A stretch of 64,000 nucleotides of DNA, from the NCBI GenBank assembly GCA_963714875.1, contig CAVQQI010000011.1:310001-374000 (forward strand), written 5' to 3'. Positions 25,488 to 36,189 of this stretch are shown piece after piece (the first letter of the stretch is position 1; each line of letters opens with the position of its first letter). The stretch comes from JBAOHV01 sp963714875 (lineage in GTDB: Bacteria; Actinomycetota; Acidimicrobiia; Acidimicrobiales; Microtrichaceae). A program made the translations under genes and the position numbers. The notes beneath the pieces are model-generated. The model saw only the letters and a list, made by a program, of their open reading frames with translations. It searched no databases and was not told the DNA's origin.

Positions 25488-26185
25488 GCGGTGACCTCGG
25501 TGCTGGATTCCTGTTGGGCCGCGGCCCCGGTGACCTCCACCAGCGCGTCGACAGCGATCGGACGTCCCTGGCTGATGATCAGCGGATTGATGTCGATCGA
25601 CACGATGCGTTCATCGGTCCCGTCGAGCATCGAGCCCGCCGCGGTCGACAGCGCGAGGAGCAGATCGACCACCGCCGAGCGGTCGACCGCAGGCTCGCCG
25701 CGGAACTCGTCGAGCAGGGCCTGGGTGGAGAGCTGGTCGAGCATCTCTGCGGCATCGACCTCGGTGATGGGCACCAGACGGATCGCGACGTCCGCCACCG
25801 CTTCGGCGAGCACGCCGCCGATGCCGATCAGCACGGTCGGACCGAACTGCTCGTCGTGGGACACACCCGCGATCAGCTCGCGGGTACCCGAGACCATGGG
25901 AGCGACCAGCACACCGGTCGCTTCGTCCTCGGGTCGGGCCGCAGCGAGCAGCTCCCGGGCCGCAGCCGCCACCGCATCCGGGTCCGAGAGCCCGAGGCGG
26001 ACGAGGCCACGTTCGGTCTTGTGCGCTATGTGTTCGCCGCACAGCTTGACCGCGACCGGCAGGCCCACCCGTGATGCTGCATCAGCGGCCGTCTCGGCGT
26101 CGGCGACGAGGTACTCGGGGGCGAACGGGATGCCGAAGCCGGCGAGCAGGGCCTTCGAGTCGGCTTCGGACAACGTGCGAGACAT
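25484..26185 (-). CDS. NDP-forming acyl-CoA synthetase, beta (ATP-grasp) subunit
   Basis: A 233-residue ATP-grasp domain protein. PVAVKLCGEHIAHKTERGLVRLGL carries the nucleotide-binding Lys, and SIDINPLII is the metal-binding end of the fold. In many bacteria this domain is fused to the alpha subunit; here it is a separate gene just upstream. The frame is open for another 116 codons upstream, but conserved sequence starts at MSRTLSEAD. Confidence 0.87.
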   Translation of the reverse strand: MSRTLSEADSKALLAGFGIPFAPEYLVADAETAADAASRVGLPVAVKLCGEHIAHKTERGLVRLGLSDPDAVAAAARELLAAARPEDEATGVLVAPMVSGTRELIAGVSHDEQFGPTVLIGIGGVLAEAVADVAIRLVPITEVDAAEMLDQLSTQALLDEFRGEPAVDRSAVVDLLLALSTAAGSMLDGTDERIVSIDINPLIISQGRPIAVDALVEVTGAAAQQESSTEVTA

Positions 26186-26329
26186 GTCGCGCAGGCTACG
26201 TGGCGTCGACATGGTGGTGGAAGCAACGGCCTCGGTGGACCTCAGCATTCGCCAACAGCCGAGGGAGATGTGGGACGTGAGCGCGACACGGGCATTGCTC
26301 CCGGCGTCCGAGCGACGGAAACTGACCAG

Positions 26330-26683
26330 GTGTCCGCACGGGAGATCGACGACTACCTCGCTGCGCTGGACGAGCCGAAGCGAGGGACGCTCGAGGCGCT
26401 GCGACGGACGATCCTCGGCGTCGTCCCCGATGCGGAGCAGTGCATCTCGTACGGCATGCCGGCGTTCAAGTTGGATGGAAAGGCCGTGGCGGGCTTCGGC
26501 GCATTCAAACACCACCTGAGCTACTTCCCACACAGCGGGTCGGTCATTCCGGTGCTGCTGGACGACCTCTCGGACTACACCGCATCGAAGGGGACGCTGC
26601 GGTTCCCGATCGACGCGCCGTTGCCCGAACCTCTGGTGAGGAAGCTCATCGACATCCGTCGCCAGCAGCTCGGCGGCGGATGA
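26330..26683 (+). CDS. DUF1801 / YdhG-like protein
   Basis: A 117-residue protein with the pattern of the YdhG/DUF1801 family: EIDDYLAALDEPKRGTLEALR, then CISYGMPAFKLDGKAVAGF and KGTLRFP near the C-terminus. Related Bacillus YdhG is an iron chaperone with a frataxin-like fold; other members have no known role. The GTG at 26330 is chosen because conserved sequence begins there, but an upstream GTG at 26270 (after GAGGGAG) is also possible. It faces away from the acyl-CoA synthetase genes. Confidence 0.75.
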   Translation: MSAREIDDYLAALDEPKRGTLEALRRTILGVVPDAEQCISYGMPAFKLDGKAVAGFGAFKHHLSYFPHSGSVIPVLLDDLSDYTASKGTLRFPIDAPLPEPLVRKLIDIRRQQLGGG

Positions 26684-26863
26684 GCGCCTGGCGGGCTCGG
26701 AAGCGAGGTGAGACGGGTGGAGTACACCCCGATATCCGCTGCGTCTCGTTCCAGTGGGCGAGCCGCGCGCTGATGCTCGGTCCCGCGACCTTGCCGGGGA
26801 TGCGTCGCGCCAGGACGACGTCGCCGCCTACCCGGAGTGTGCACGCGCCCGGATCGACGGCGG

Positions 26864-26879
26864 CGATTCCGCGGAATCG
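26864..26879. repeat. 16-bp perfect palindrome
   Basis: CGATTCCGCGGAATCG reads the same on both strands. It stands 29 bases before a second, longer hairpin. It could be a protein-binding site or part of a repeat-element stem. Confidence 0.7.
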
Positions 26880-26908
26880 TCGTCGGTGGCGAGACTCGCC
26901 GACATCCC

Positions 26909-26941
26909 GGCGTTTCGCGTTGCTGAGCAACGCGAAACGCC
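26909..26941. repeat. 15-bp perfect hairpin with a TGA loop
   Basis: GGCGTTTCGCGTTGC pairs exactly with GCAACGCGAAACGCC around the loop TGA. The stem continues imperfectly outward (ATCC/GGAT). There is no T run and no gene that ends just before it, so it is more like a REP-type or mobile-element stem than a terminator. Confidence 0.75.
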
Positions 26942-26998
26942 AGGATCTCGCAGCGAGGCGGGCATCCCACTCATGAGCTCTGCGCTGCGGCCTGATTG

Positions 26999-27240
26999 AC
27001 CACGTTCGACCGTTGGCAGGCTGCTGTGCGTCGCCCGGCTCCGTCCGATCGTCGCGAACTTCGACGACGTGCCGCTCGCGCTCGGCTGCGAGCAGCGCTT
27101 CGCGACGCCCGCCCAGGTCACGGCCATCGCCATGCGCGATGGCGGCTGCGCGTTCCCTGGCTGCGATGCGCACATCGCCTGGCTCGACACGCACCACGCC
27201 GACGAGTGGGGCGACGGGGGCACCACCGCCAGCGGGCCGG
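26999..27240 (+). pseudogene. HNH endonuclease C-terminal remnant (DUF222/13E12 type)
   Basis: In one frame the peptide RFATPAQVTAIAMRDGGCAFPGC followed by WLDTHHADEWGDGGTT matches the zinc-binding HNH core seen in the abundant actinobacterial DUF222-HNH proteins. The large N-terminal part is missing, with a TGA just upstream at about 26,997. After GGTT the expected continuation (an LDNLVLLC-like helix) is replaced by unrelated sequence. It is a decayed fragment of a multicopy, mobile-like gene family. Confidence 0.7.
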
Positions 27241-27276
27241 CCCGGTCCCGTGGGTCGGCGGCGCGCCGAGGTTCCG

Positions 27277-27282
27277 TAGTGT
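27277..27282 (+). promoter_or_regulatory. Candidate -10 element (TAGTGT), leaderless
   Basis: TAGTGT is seven bases before the ATG of the 128-residue conserved protein, with no Shine-Dalgarno sequence between them. Confidence 0.45.
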
Positions 27283-27289
27283 GGGGCTC

Positions 27290-27676
27290 ATGCAGATCGT
27301 CTCGGCACTGTTCATCGACGAGATCGAGCTCCGGCAGGTGCCGGGCCCCTCGACTCGCATCGATCTGACCGGAATCCAGTTCTCCGCGCCCGCGCCCGGG
27401 CCCTTCCCGGTGACGGTCACGCCGCACATGGTGGTGCTGGTGCGCAACGGCGAGGGCGAGGACCCCAACGGCGCGCTCGAAGTGGTGTTCTTCCGCGACG
27501 GTGATCAGATCGCCCGCAACGTCCAGCCGATCGACGTCGAACCCGGCAAGTTCGCCTACCGCCTGGTGCGTGCCGAGCTCGAGTTCCCCACCGCCGGCAC
27601 CGTCGAGGCCCACTGTCGCATCGACATGGGCGAGGTGACCGTCGTTCCGTACACGCTGCTCGCGCCGGTGGACTGA
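27290..27676 (+). CDS. Conserved hypothetical protein (beta-rich)
   Basis: A 128-residue soluble protein with mainly beta-strand character (MQIVSALFIDEIELR, ATTR-free, alternating hydrophobic stretches to VTVVPYTLLAPVD) and no Cys except one near residue 109. It resembles the small DUF6941-like family that has an MQ-(I/L)-V-x-AL start; this is from memory and not certain. The start is the ATG with a well-placed -10 hexamer, at the edge of the HNH scar. Confidence 0.65.
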   Translation: MQIVSALFIDEIELRQVPGPSTRIDLTGIQFSAPAPGPFPVTVTPHMVVLVRNGEGEDPNGALEVVFFRDGDQIARNVQPIDVEPGKFAYRLVRAELEFPTAGTVEAHCRIDMGEVTVVPYTLLAPVD

Positions 27677-27746
27677 AGCAGTGCACTGCTGTCCGTCGAC
27701 ACAGCGGATCTGCCCGTCGGCGACCACGGCCTGAGGAACGCCGCGC

Positions 27747-28961
27747 ATGCACGCTGCCGCCGCCCTCTCCGAGCACCCGTTGGCGACCCACGCCCTGGGC
27801 GAGTGCGTCGGGCAACTCATGGAGACGGGTGGCACCCACCCCGACGTGCTCGTGGTGACCTGCACCCCCGCCTACCAGGGTGCGCTGGACGACATCGTCG
27901 CGGCTGCACGCCGACTCCTGTCGCCGACGGTGCTGTTCGGATCGAGCGCCGCCGGAGTGCTGGCGGGTGGACGTGAGGTGGAGGACCACGCCGGGCTGGC
28001 CATGTTCGCCCTGTGGGGCGATCGTGCAGCCGGCGCCGATCCGGTGCCGCTGGCTCGACCCGTCCGTCTGGAAGGGCGGGACCTGACGACACCGGGCGGA
28101 CTCGCCGGCGCAGCGGGCACGTTGGTGCTGCTGGCCGACCCATTCACCTGCGATCCCGACGAGCTCCTTTCGGCCCTTGACGAGGACGCGCCTGATGTCG
28201 CCGTGGTGGGTGGCGTCGTCGGCGCAGCCCGGCATCGCGGGGGCAACCGGCTGCTGCTGGACGGTGAGCAGTTCATGGATGGCGCGGTGGGAGTGCTGCT
28301 CGACCCCACAGTGCCGGTGACGGCACTGGTGTCCCACGGCACCCGGTCGGTCGGCCAGCCCATGACGGTCACGGCGGCAGAGCGTCGGATGGTGCGCGAG
28401 TTGGCAGGCCGACCCGCGTTCGAACGGCTTCGGGCGGCGGTCGAGGCCTGCTCCCCCGACGACCAGTTGTTGGCAGCCGACGGCGTGCTGCTGGGACGTG
28501 TCCACGACGATCACGTCGGACCGGAGCCCGAGATGACGGTGACCCGGGTGCTGGGCGTCGACCACGATGCCGGTGCGCTCGCCATCGCAGATGAGGTCCC
28601 GGTCGGCGCAACCGTCAGGTTCCAGATCCGGGGACGGGTCCCGGCCCATGACGACCTGATCGCTCGGCTGGCTGCAGCTGTGGCGGGCGCAGACCGGCCG
28701 ATTGTGCCGGCGCCAGCCTCGGTGGCGTGCGGATCCCCATCCGCAGCCGCACGCAGACCCGGGCCCGTCGGCGCCCTGGTGTTCACCAGCGCCGCGCGTG
28801 GGGCGGCCTTCTTCGGAGAGCCCGATCACGACGCAGCGACTGTCGCCGAACACCTTGCCTCGGGTGCGGTGGCGGGAGCGTTCTGTTCGGGCGAGTTGGG
28901 GCCGGTCGGCCGCGACAACGCAGCGCACAGCTCCAGTGCGGTCGTGGTGCTGCTCGGTTGA
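27747..28961 (+). CDS. FIST-domain sensory protein
   Basis: A 404-residue protein with an N-terminal FIST domain (about 30-200; FGSSAAGVLAGGREVEDHAGLAMFAL) and a C-terminal FIST_C domain (about 340-404; GALVFTSAARGAAFFG and GAFCSGELGPVGRDN). FIST domains are proposed to bind small ligands such as amino acids and often occur in signalling proteins. No output domain is attached, and no histidine kinase is adjacent. It ends 97 bases before transketolase. Confidence 0.85.
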   Translation: MHAAAALSEHPLATHALGECVGQLMETGGTHPDVLVVTCTPAYQGALDDIVAAARRLLSPTVLFGSSAAGVLAGGREVEDHAGLAMFALWGDRAAGADPVPLARPVRLEGRDLTTPGGLAGAAGTLVLLADPFTCDPDELLSALDEDAPDVAVVGGVVGAARHRGGNRLLLDGEQFMDGAVGVLLDPTVPVTALVSHGTRSVGQPMTVTAAERRMVRELAGRPAFERLRAAVEACSPDDQLLAADGVLLGRVHDDHVGPEPEMTVTRVLGVDHDAGALAIADEVPVGATVRFQIRGRVPAHDDLIARLAAAVAGADRPIVPAPASVACGSPSAAARRPGPVGALVFTSAARGAAFFGEPDHDAATVAEHLASGAVAGAFCSGELGPVGRDNAAHSSSAVVVLLG

Positions 28962-29058
28962 CGAAGCCGCGTTTCGGGCCTCGGCGACGGGTCGCTACGA
29001 TCGCCCGGTCGTCGTCGCGTCCCGCGACCGCGAACGTCGTCGAGGGAAGTTGGACCAC

Positions 29059-31044
29059 ATGGCTGAGGCAACCGCCGCGGGCACAGGCACATCGGAGCTG
29101 GAGCACCGCGCGATCAGCGTCATCCGAGGTCTGTCGATGGATGCGCCGCATGCCGCCCGCTCGGGACACCAGGGCACGGCGATGGCACTCGCTCCCCTGG
29201 CGCACGTCCTGTGGACCCGGATCATGCGCTACGACCCCGCCGCGCCGGACTGGGCCGACCGCGATCGGTTCATCCTGAGCTGCGGTCACGCCTCGATCCT
29301 GCAGTACGCCATGCTGCACCTGACCGGCTACGACGTGTCGCTCGACGACCTGCGTCAGTTCCGCCAGTGGGGGTCGGCAACTCCGGGTCACCCCGAGCGT
29401 GGTCACACCCCCGGGATCGAGGTCACGACCGGTCCGCTCGGTCAGGGGTTCGCGAACGGTGTCGGCATGGCGATCGCCGAGCAGTCGCTGCGCGAGCGGT
29501 TCGGCCCGGAGGTGGTGGACCACCACATCTACGCGATGGTCTCCGACGGCGATCTCTCCGAGGGCGTCAGTCACGAGGCCGCATCGCTGGCGGGCCATCT
29601 GGGTCTGGGGCGGCTCGTCTACGTCTACGACGACAATCACATCTCGATCGATGGTCCGACCGAGCTCGCCCTCACCGACGACGCCGTCGGTCGCTTCCGC
29701 GCCTACGGCTGGCAGGTCATCGAGTTGGGCGAGGCCGCCGATGACCTGGACGCCATGGAAGCAGCGCTGATCGAGGCACGCGACACCGAGGACCGACCGT
29801 CGCTGATCGTGCTGCGCAGCCACATCGCCCACCCGTCGCCCGACCACGTCGACACCGCCGCAGCACACGGCCTCTCGTTCGACGACGAGTCGATCCGCCG
29901 TACGAAGGAGCTGATGGGGCTGCCCGACGAGGCGTTCCACGTGCCGGCCGACGTCGTGGAGCACTATCGGGACGCCGGGTCGCGCGGGGCGCTCGCGAGG
30001 GCCGATTGGGAGCAGCGGGCGCAAGCCGCGCTGGCAGGTCGCGAGGCCGAGTGGGAAGCGACCCTGGGTAGTCGCGGGCTGCCGGGTTGGGAGGCGTCGC
30101 TGCCGACGTTCGCCGTCGGTGAGTCCCCCGCAACGCGGGTCGCCTCGCAGCAGGTGCTCAACGCGATCGTCGATCAGGTGCCCGGCATCGTCGCCGGGGG
30201 CGCGGACCTGACGGGCAACGTGGGTCTGACGCTCAAGGGCAAGGAGCTGCTGTCGGCCGACCGGCGCGGCGGACAGCAGATCGCGTTCGGCATCCGTGAG
30301 CACGCCATGGGCTCGGCGATGGTCGGTGCAGCGGCGCACGGCGGCGTGCTGCCCATCGGTGGCACCTTCTTGGTGTTCGCCGACTACATGCGCCCGGCGG
30401 TGCGGCTCGCAGCCCTCAGCGCGACCAAGACCGTGTTCGTCTGGAGCCATGACTCGGTGGGAGTCGGCGAGGACGGGCCCACACACCAGCCGGTCGAGCA
30501 GGTCATGTCGCTCCGCCTCATCCCGGAGCTGACCGTGCTGCGCCCGGCGGACGCCAACGAGGTGGCGGCTGCCTGGAAGATCATCGTGGATGGGACCGGC
30601 CCGGTGGCGCTCATCCTCAGCCGCCAGAACACCCCGGTGCTGGCCACCACTGCCGAGCGCGCGATCCACGGCGTCGCCCGTGGTGGCTACATCGTTCGCG
30701 ACACAGAGGATCCTGCCGCCATCATCGTCGCCACGGGCACCGAGGTGGCCGTCGCGATCGACGCTGCCGAGGCGCTCGCCGCCGGGGGCATCGCGGTCCG
30801 GGTGGTGTCGCTGCCCAGCTGGGAGCTGTTCGACGCCCAGGACGCTGCGTACCGTGACACAGTGCTGCCGGTCGGCGTGCCGACGGTATCGGTGGAGGCC
30901 GGCGTCACCGCGGGGTGGAGCCGCTATGCACAGGCCTCGGTGGGCATCGACCGGTTCGGCGCATCGGCGCCCGGGGCGCTGGTGCTCGATGAACTGGGCA
31001 TCAACGCGGCCAACGTCGCGGACACGGTGCGCGGCCTGCTCTGA
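29059..31044 (+). CDS. tkt: Transketolase
   Basis: Thiamine-diphosphate enzyme that moves two-carbon units between sugar phosphates in the pentose phosphate pathway. The 661 residues include the N-terminal ThDP domain with SGHQGTAMALAPLAHVLW and the GDGDLSEG-like motif (SDGDLSEGVSHEA), a pyrimidine domain with GIREHAMG and SVGVGEDGPTHQPVEQ, and a C-terminal domain. ATG at 29059 follows GAGGGAAG. Upstream frame to 28702 overlaps the FIST gene and is not coding. The transaldolase gene follows 31 bases later. Confidence 0.96.
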   Translation: MAEATAAGTGTSELEHRAISVIRGLSMDAPHAARSGHQGTAMALAPLAHVLWTRIMRYDPAAPDWADRDRFILSCGHASILQYAMLHLTGYDVSLDDLRQFRQWGSATPGHPERGHTPGIEVTTGPLGQGFANGVGMAIAEQSLRERFGPEVVDHHIYAMVSDGDLSEGVSHEAASLAGHLGLGRLVYVYDDNHISIDGPTELALTDDAVGRFRAYGWQVIELGEAADDLDAMEAALIEARDTEDRPSLIVLRSHIAHPSPDHVDTAAAHGLSFDDESIRRTKELMGLPDEAFHVPADVVEHYRDAGSRGALARADWEQRAQAALAGREAEWEATLGSRGLPGWEASLPTFAVGESPATRVASQQVLNAIVDQVPGIVAGGADLTGNVGLTLKGKELLSADRRGGQQIAFGIREHAMGSAMVGAAAHGGVLPIGGTFLVFADYMRPAVRLAALSATKTVFVWSHDSVGVGEDGPTHQPVEQVMSLRLIPELTVLRPADANEVAAAWKIIVDGTGPVALILSRQNTPVLATTAERAIHGVARGGYIVRDTEDPAAIIVATGTEVAVAIDAAEALAAGGIAVRVVSLPSWELFDAQDAAYRDTVLPVGVPTVSVEAGVTAGWSRYAQASVGIDRFGASAPGALVLDELGINAANVADTVRGLL

Positions 31045-31061
31045 GGGACCACCCCGCCGCG

Positions 31062-31067
31062 TAGGAT
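31062..31067 (+). promoter_or_regulatory. Candidate -10 element (TAGGAT) for tal
   Basis: TAGGAT stands eight bases before the transaldolase ATG, in the 31-base gap after transketolase, so tal may be transcribed both with tkt and on its own. Confidence 0.4.
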
Positions 31068-31075
31068 CGCGTGGC

Positions 31076-32173
31076 ATGGGAACCCTCCACGACCTGTACG
31101 ACCAGCAGGGCCAGAGCCCGTGGCTCGACAACCTGAAGCGCGCCTGGCTCGACTCGGGCGAGATCCAGCGGTGGATCGACCGGGGGGTCCGGGGCATCAC
31201 GTCCAACCCCTCGATCTTCGCCAACGCCATCGAGTCCTCCGAGGACTACACCGAGCAGCTGGCCGAGTTGGTCGGGGCCGGGGTGTCGGTCGAGGATGCC
31301 TACTGGGAGCTGGTGATCACCGACATCTGCGCCGCGCTGGCGCTGCTGCGTCCCGTGTACGACAGCTCGGACGGGGTGGACGGCTATGTGTCGGTCGAGG
31401 TCGACCCGGCGCTCGCCCGAGACACCGCGGCGACGCAGGTGCAGGCCCGCGAGCTGTCGGACCGGATCGACCGACCGAATCTCTACGTGAAGATCCCGGC
31501 GACGATCGAGGGACTCCCCGCCATCCGTTCGATGATCGGCGAGGGGCGCAGCATCAACGTGACGCTCATCTTCAGCCTGGAGCGGTACGCAGCGGTGATG
31601 GAGGCGTACCTGGCAGGGCTCGAGGACGCCGTCGCGTCGGGGCGCGAGGATCTGTCGTCGATCAGCTCGGTCGCCAGCTTCTTCATCAGCCGGGTGGACA
31701 CCGAGGTCGATCGGCGGCTGCAGGCCGACGGCAGCGCCGAAGCACTCGCGCTGGTCGGCACCGCGGCGGTGACCCAGGGGCAGCTGGCCTACGCGATGTT
31801 CACCGAGGTGTTCTCGGGGCCCCGCTGGCAGGCGTTGGCCGACCGCGGAGCTCGCGTGCAGCGTCCGCTGTGGGCGTCGACGTCGACCAAGAATCCCGAC
31901 TTCCCCGACACGCTGTACGTCGACTCGTTGATCGGGCCGCGCAGCGTGAACACCCTTCCTGATGCCACGTTGGCCGCGTTCGAGGACCACGGCACGGTGT
32001 CACGGACCCTCGATGCCGACCCCGAGCACGCCCGCCACACATGGCACCTGCTGGGCGAGCTGGTCGATCTGCCCGAGGTGGCGCGTGTGCTCGAAGCGGA
32101 GGGCGTGACTGCGTTCGAGAAGAGCTTCGACGAGCTGCTGGGTGTGCTCGAACGACGGGTCGCCGCCCTCTGA
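31076..32173 (+). CDS. tal: Transaldolase
   Basis: Moves a dihydroxyacetone unit in the non-oxidative pentose phosphate pathway through a Schiff base on Lys in NLYVKIPAT. The 365-residue protein also shows the family signatures GITSNPSIF (about 41-49) and RPLWASTSTKNP. This is the long actinobacterial type. It is paired with transketolase, as in many actinobacteria. The open frame upstream is an artefact of the GC bias within tkt. Confidence 0.96.
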   Translation: MGTLHDLYDQQGQSPWLDNLKRAWLDSGEIQRWIDRGVRGITSNPSIFANAIESSEDYTEQLAELVGAGVSVEDAYWELVITDICAALALLRPVYDSSDGVDGYVSVEVDPALARDTAATQVQARELSDRIDRPNLYVKIPATIEGLPAIRSMIGEGRSINVTLIFSLERYAAVMEAYLAGLEDAVASGREDLSSISSVASFFISRVDTEVDRRLQADGSAEALALVGTAAVTQGQLAYAMFTEVFSGPRWQALADRGARVQRPLWASTSTKNPDFPDTLYVDSLIGPRSVNTLPDATLAAFEDHGTVSRTLDADPEHARHTWHLLGELVDLPEVARVLEAEGVTAFEKSFDELLGVLERRVAAL

Positions 32174-32211
32174 CCAGCTGCGCCGGGTCCGCTCGCCCGG
32201 CCAGCAGACAG

Positions 32212-32240
32212 CTCGGTCACTCCACTGACTCGGTCACTCC
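32212..32240. repeat. Duplicated 12-base unit spanning a stop codon
   Basis: CTCGGTCACTCC occurs at 32212-32223 and 32229-32240. On the minus strand the second copy encodes the last codons of the I78-like protein, including its TGA. The extra copy lies just downstream of the gene end, the same arrangement as the repeated prcA 3' end. Confidence 0.6.
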
Positions 32241-33004
32241 GTTGAGGAGCTGAGGACCACCATGGCCTCGATCTCGCACTGCACGGGGGACGACTCCCGG
32301 CAGGCGCCCGCGGTCCAGATGCGGACCTCGTCGCCCGCGGCGAGCTCCTGTGGCCCGAGGGGCGCGCCGTCTGCGTGGCGCAGCATCGCGTCCGGACCGG
32401 GCTCGACGGCCAGGCCCTGGAAGTAGTCGTTGCTGTCGTCATCGACCTCGAGCACCAGCAGGCCCCCACCGCCGCTGGCGCTGGAACGGAGCGTGCCGGT
32501 GACATCGGGGCCATCGGTCCCGGGCGAAGGGTCGCATGCCTGTTGGAACCAGGCGGCGGACTCCGACGCAGGGAGGGCATCGTCGCAGGACTCGGTGGTC
32601 GCTCCGATGACCCGGTCGTCCTGCACCACCAGGTTGATGCGACCTGGCACCAGATCCATGGTCGTCATCAGCGGCTCTCCGTCGCGTTCGACCACGCGAA
32701 CGACCACATAGGTGTCGCGCACCTGGGCCTCGGTCAGCCCGACGAGTGGGCTGTCCGCACCCACCGGCGCGGACGGATCGTCGGGCTCAGGCGTCGGAGG
32801 AGCGCTCGTGGCCGGGCTGGTCGTGCTCGGGGCGGTCCCGATGTCGTCGGTGCTCACCACGTCATCGCGTGCGCCGAACGCCAGGATCGCGACCAGGGCC
32901 ATCAACGCCACGACCAGCAGGCCGACCATGAACGACGTCAGCGAGGCCCGCTCGGTCGCGTTCGGCTCATGGTCATCGACGTCGTGGACCAACTCGTCGG
33001 TCAT
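32234..33004 (-). CDS. Membrane-anchored protein with an I78-inhibitor-like domain
   Basis: A 256-residue protein: acidic N-terminus, one membrane helix (about 25-44), a Thr/Ser/Pro linker, then an extracytoplasmic region. The segment VRVVERDGEPLMTTMDLVPG and INLVVQDDRVIGATTESCDD follows the pattern of peptidase inhibitor I78 (VR..., D.RP.RLN...V). Four cysteines in the C-terminal half could make two disulfides. The match is only by motif. The start is the ATG at 33004; an upstream ATG-type start at 33058 is less likely. Confidence 0.75.
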   Translation of the reverse strand: MTDELVHDVDDHEPNATERASLTSFMVGLLVVALMALVAILAFGARDDVVSTDDIGTAPSTTSPATSAPPTPEPDDPSAPVGADSPLVGLTEAQVRDTYVVVRVVERDGEPLMTTMDLVPGRINLVVQDDRVIGATTESCDDALPASESAAWFQQACDPSPGTDGPDVTGTLRSSASGGGGLLVLEVDDDSNDYFQGLAVEPGPDAMLRHADGAPLGPQELAAGDEVRIWTAGACRESSPVQCEIEAMVVLSSSTE

Positions 33005-33113
33005 CTGGGTCCCTCCCACTGGTGTGCCGGTTGGAGCATACGGCTCGTCGGATTGCACTGCGCCCGCAGCGAGGAGCTCACGGCCTGATTCCTTCGGGAC
33101 CGCATCCGGTCGA

Positions 33114-33150
33114 GTTCATCCGGCGAACTGACTCGGTTCGCCAGATGAAC
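33114..33150. promoter_or_regulatory. Inverted-repeat operator for the HxlR regulator
   Basis: GTTCATCCGGCGAAC (33114-33128) and GTTCGCCAGATGAAC (33136-33150) form an inverted repeat with 14 of 15 positions paired and a 7-base spacer TGACTCG. It is centred about 36 bases before the regulator start and immediately upstream of the -10 element. The position and symmetry fit autoregulation by a dimeric winged-helix protein. Confidence 0.75.
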
Positions 33151-33154
33151 CTGC

Positions 33155-33160
33155 TACGGT
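33155..33160 (+). promoter_or_regulatory. Candidate -10 element (TACGGT) for hxlR-fbiC
   Basis: TACGGT is seven bases before the HxlR ATG and five bases after the inverted repeat, so the transcript would be leaderless and the operator would cover the -35 region. Confidence 0.5.
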
Positions 33161-33167
33161 CCCGCCG

Positions 33168-33721
33168 ATGCAGACACCGGGGGGCTCGGCGAGCACCATC
33201 GACGACGCGGGATCCGACGACGCGGGAGCCGGCTCGTCAGCCTGCTCCATCGCGGCGTCGCTCGACATCGTCGGGGACCGCTGGACGATCCTGATCCTTC
33301 GCGACGCCTTCCGTGGGCTGCGGCGCTTCGACGAGTTCCGCCGCGATCTGGACATCCCGCGGGCGGTTCTCGCCGACCGGCTGCGACGGCTCGTCGAACG
33401 TGGCGTGATGGTCAAGAGGGCCTACCAGGACAGGCCGATGCGCTACGAGTACCGACTGACGCGCATGGGACTCGAGCTGTCGCCCATCCTCGTGTCGCTG
33501 ATGCAGTGGGGTGATCGCTGGCTCAGCGAGGACGGCGCGCCGACGCTGCTGGTGCACGAGGCGTGCGGGACCGAGGTGGACCTCGGCTTCCACTGCTTCA
33601 CCTGCGAGCGCGACTTCTCGCCCACCGAGATCTCCAGCCGACCCGGCCACTCCAGTACCGACCACATCGGTCCTGACCAGACCGACCCGACCGCGGACCA
33701 CGTCCAGGAGCGCCACCCCTG

Positions 33722-33722
<1 letters not shown>
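33168..33722 (+). CDS. HxlR-family transcriptional regulator
   Basis: A 184-residue winged helix-turn-helix protein. The HxlR signature is clear: CSIAASLDIVGDRWTILILRD (about 26-46), then a wing region RAYQDRPMRYEYRLTRMG. The C-terminal extension has CGTEVDLGFHCFTCERDF, a possible zinc or thiol sensor with three cysteines, after which the tail is disordered. Its stop shares a base with the fbiC ATG (TGATG), so it is co-translated with the F420 gene. This pairing suggests that it controls fbiC, which would be unusual. Confidence 0.9.
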
Positions 33723-36178
<2,456 letters not shown>

Positions 36179-36189
36179 AGTCGCCGCCC

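Larger units (their letters stand above)
26684..26998. other. Gene-free stretch with palindromes
   Basis: About 315 bases with no convincing gene. It holds two strong inverted repeats (26864-26879 and 26909-26941, listed separately). Reading frames cross it on both strands and encode near-mirror peptides (AFRVAEQRETPGSR on +, AFRVAQQRETPGCR on -), which is a by-product of the palindrome. It lies beside an HNH-endonuclease remnant, so this looks like an insertion scar or repeat unit. Confidence 0.5.

Noticed and set aside
23898..26519. Long plus-strand frame (873 codons) opposite dacB and the acyl-CoA synthetase genes
   Set aside because: Same type of antisense shadow. The minus-strand genes have clear active-site motifs.
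28783..31230. Long minus-strand frame (815 codons) opposite transketolase and the FIST gene
   Set aside because: Shadow of two recognised plus-strand genes, without any domain.
33061..33113. A possible second regulatory region between the I78-like and hxlR genes
   Set aside because: Apart from the inverted repeat at 33,114 there is no clear symmetry or -35/-10 pair; composition is unremarkable.
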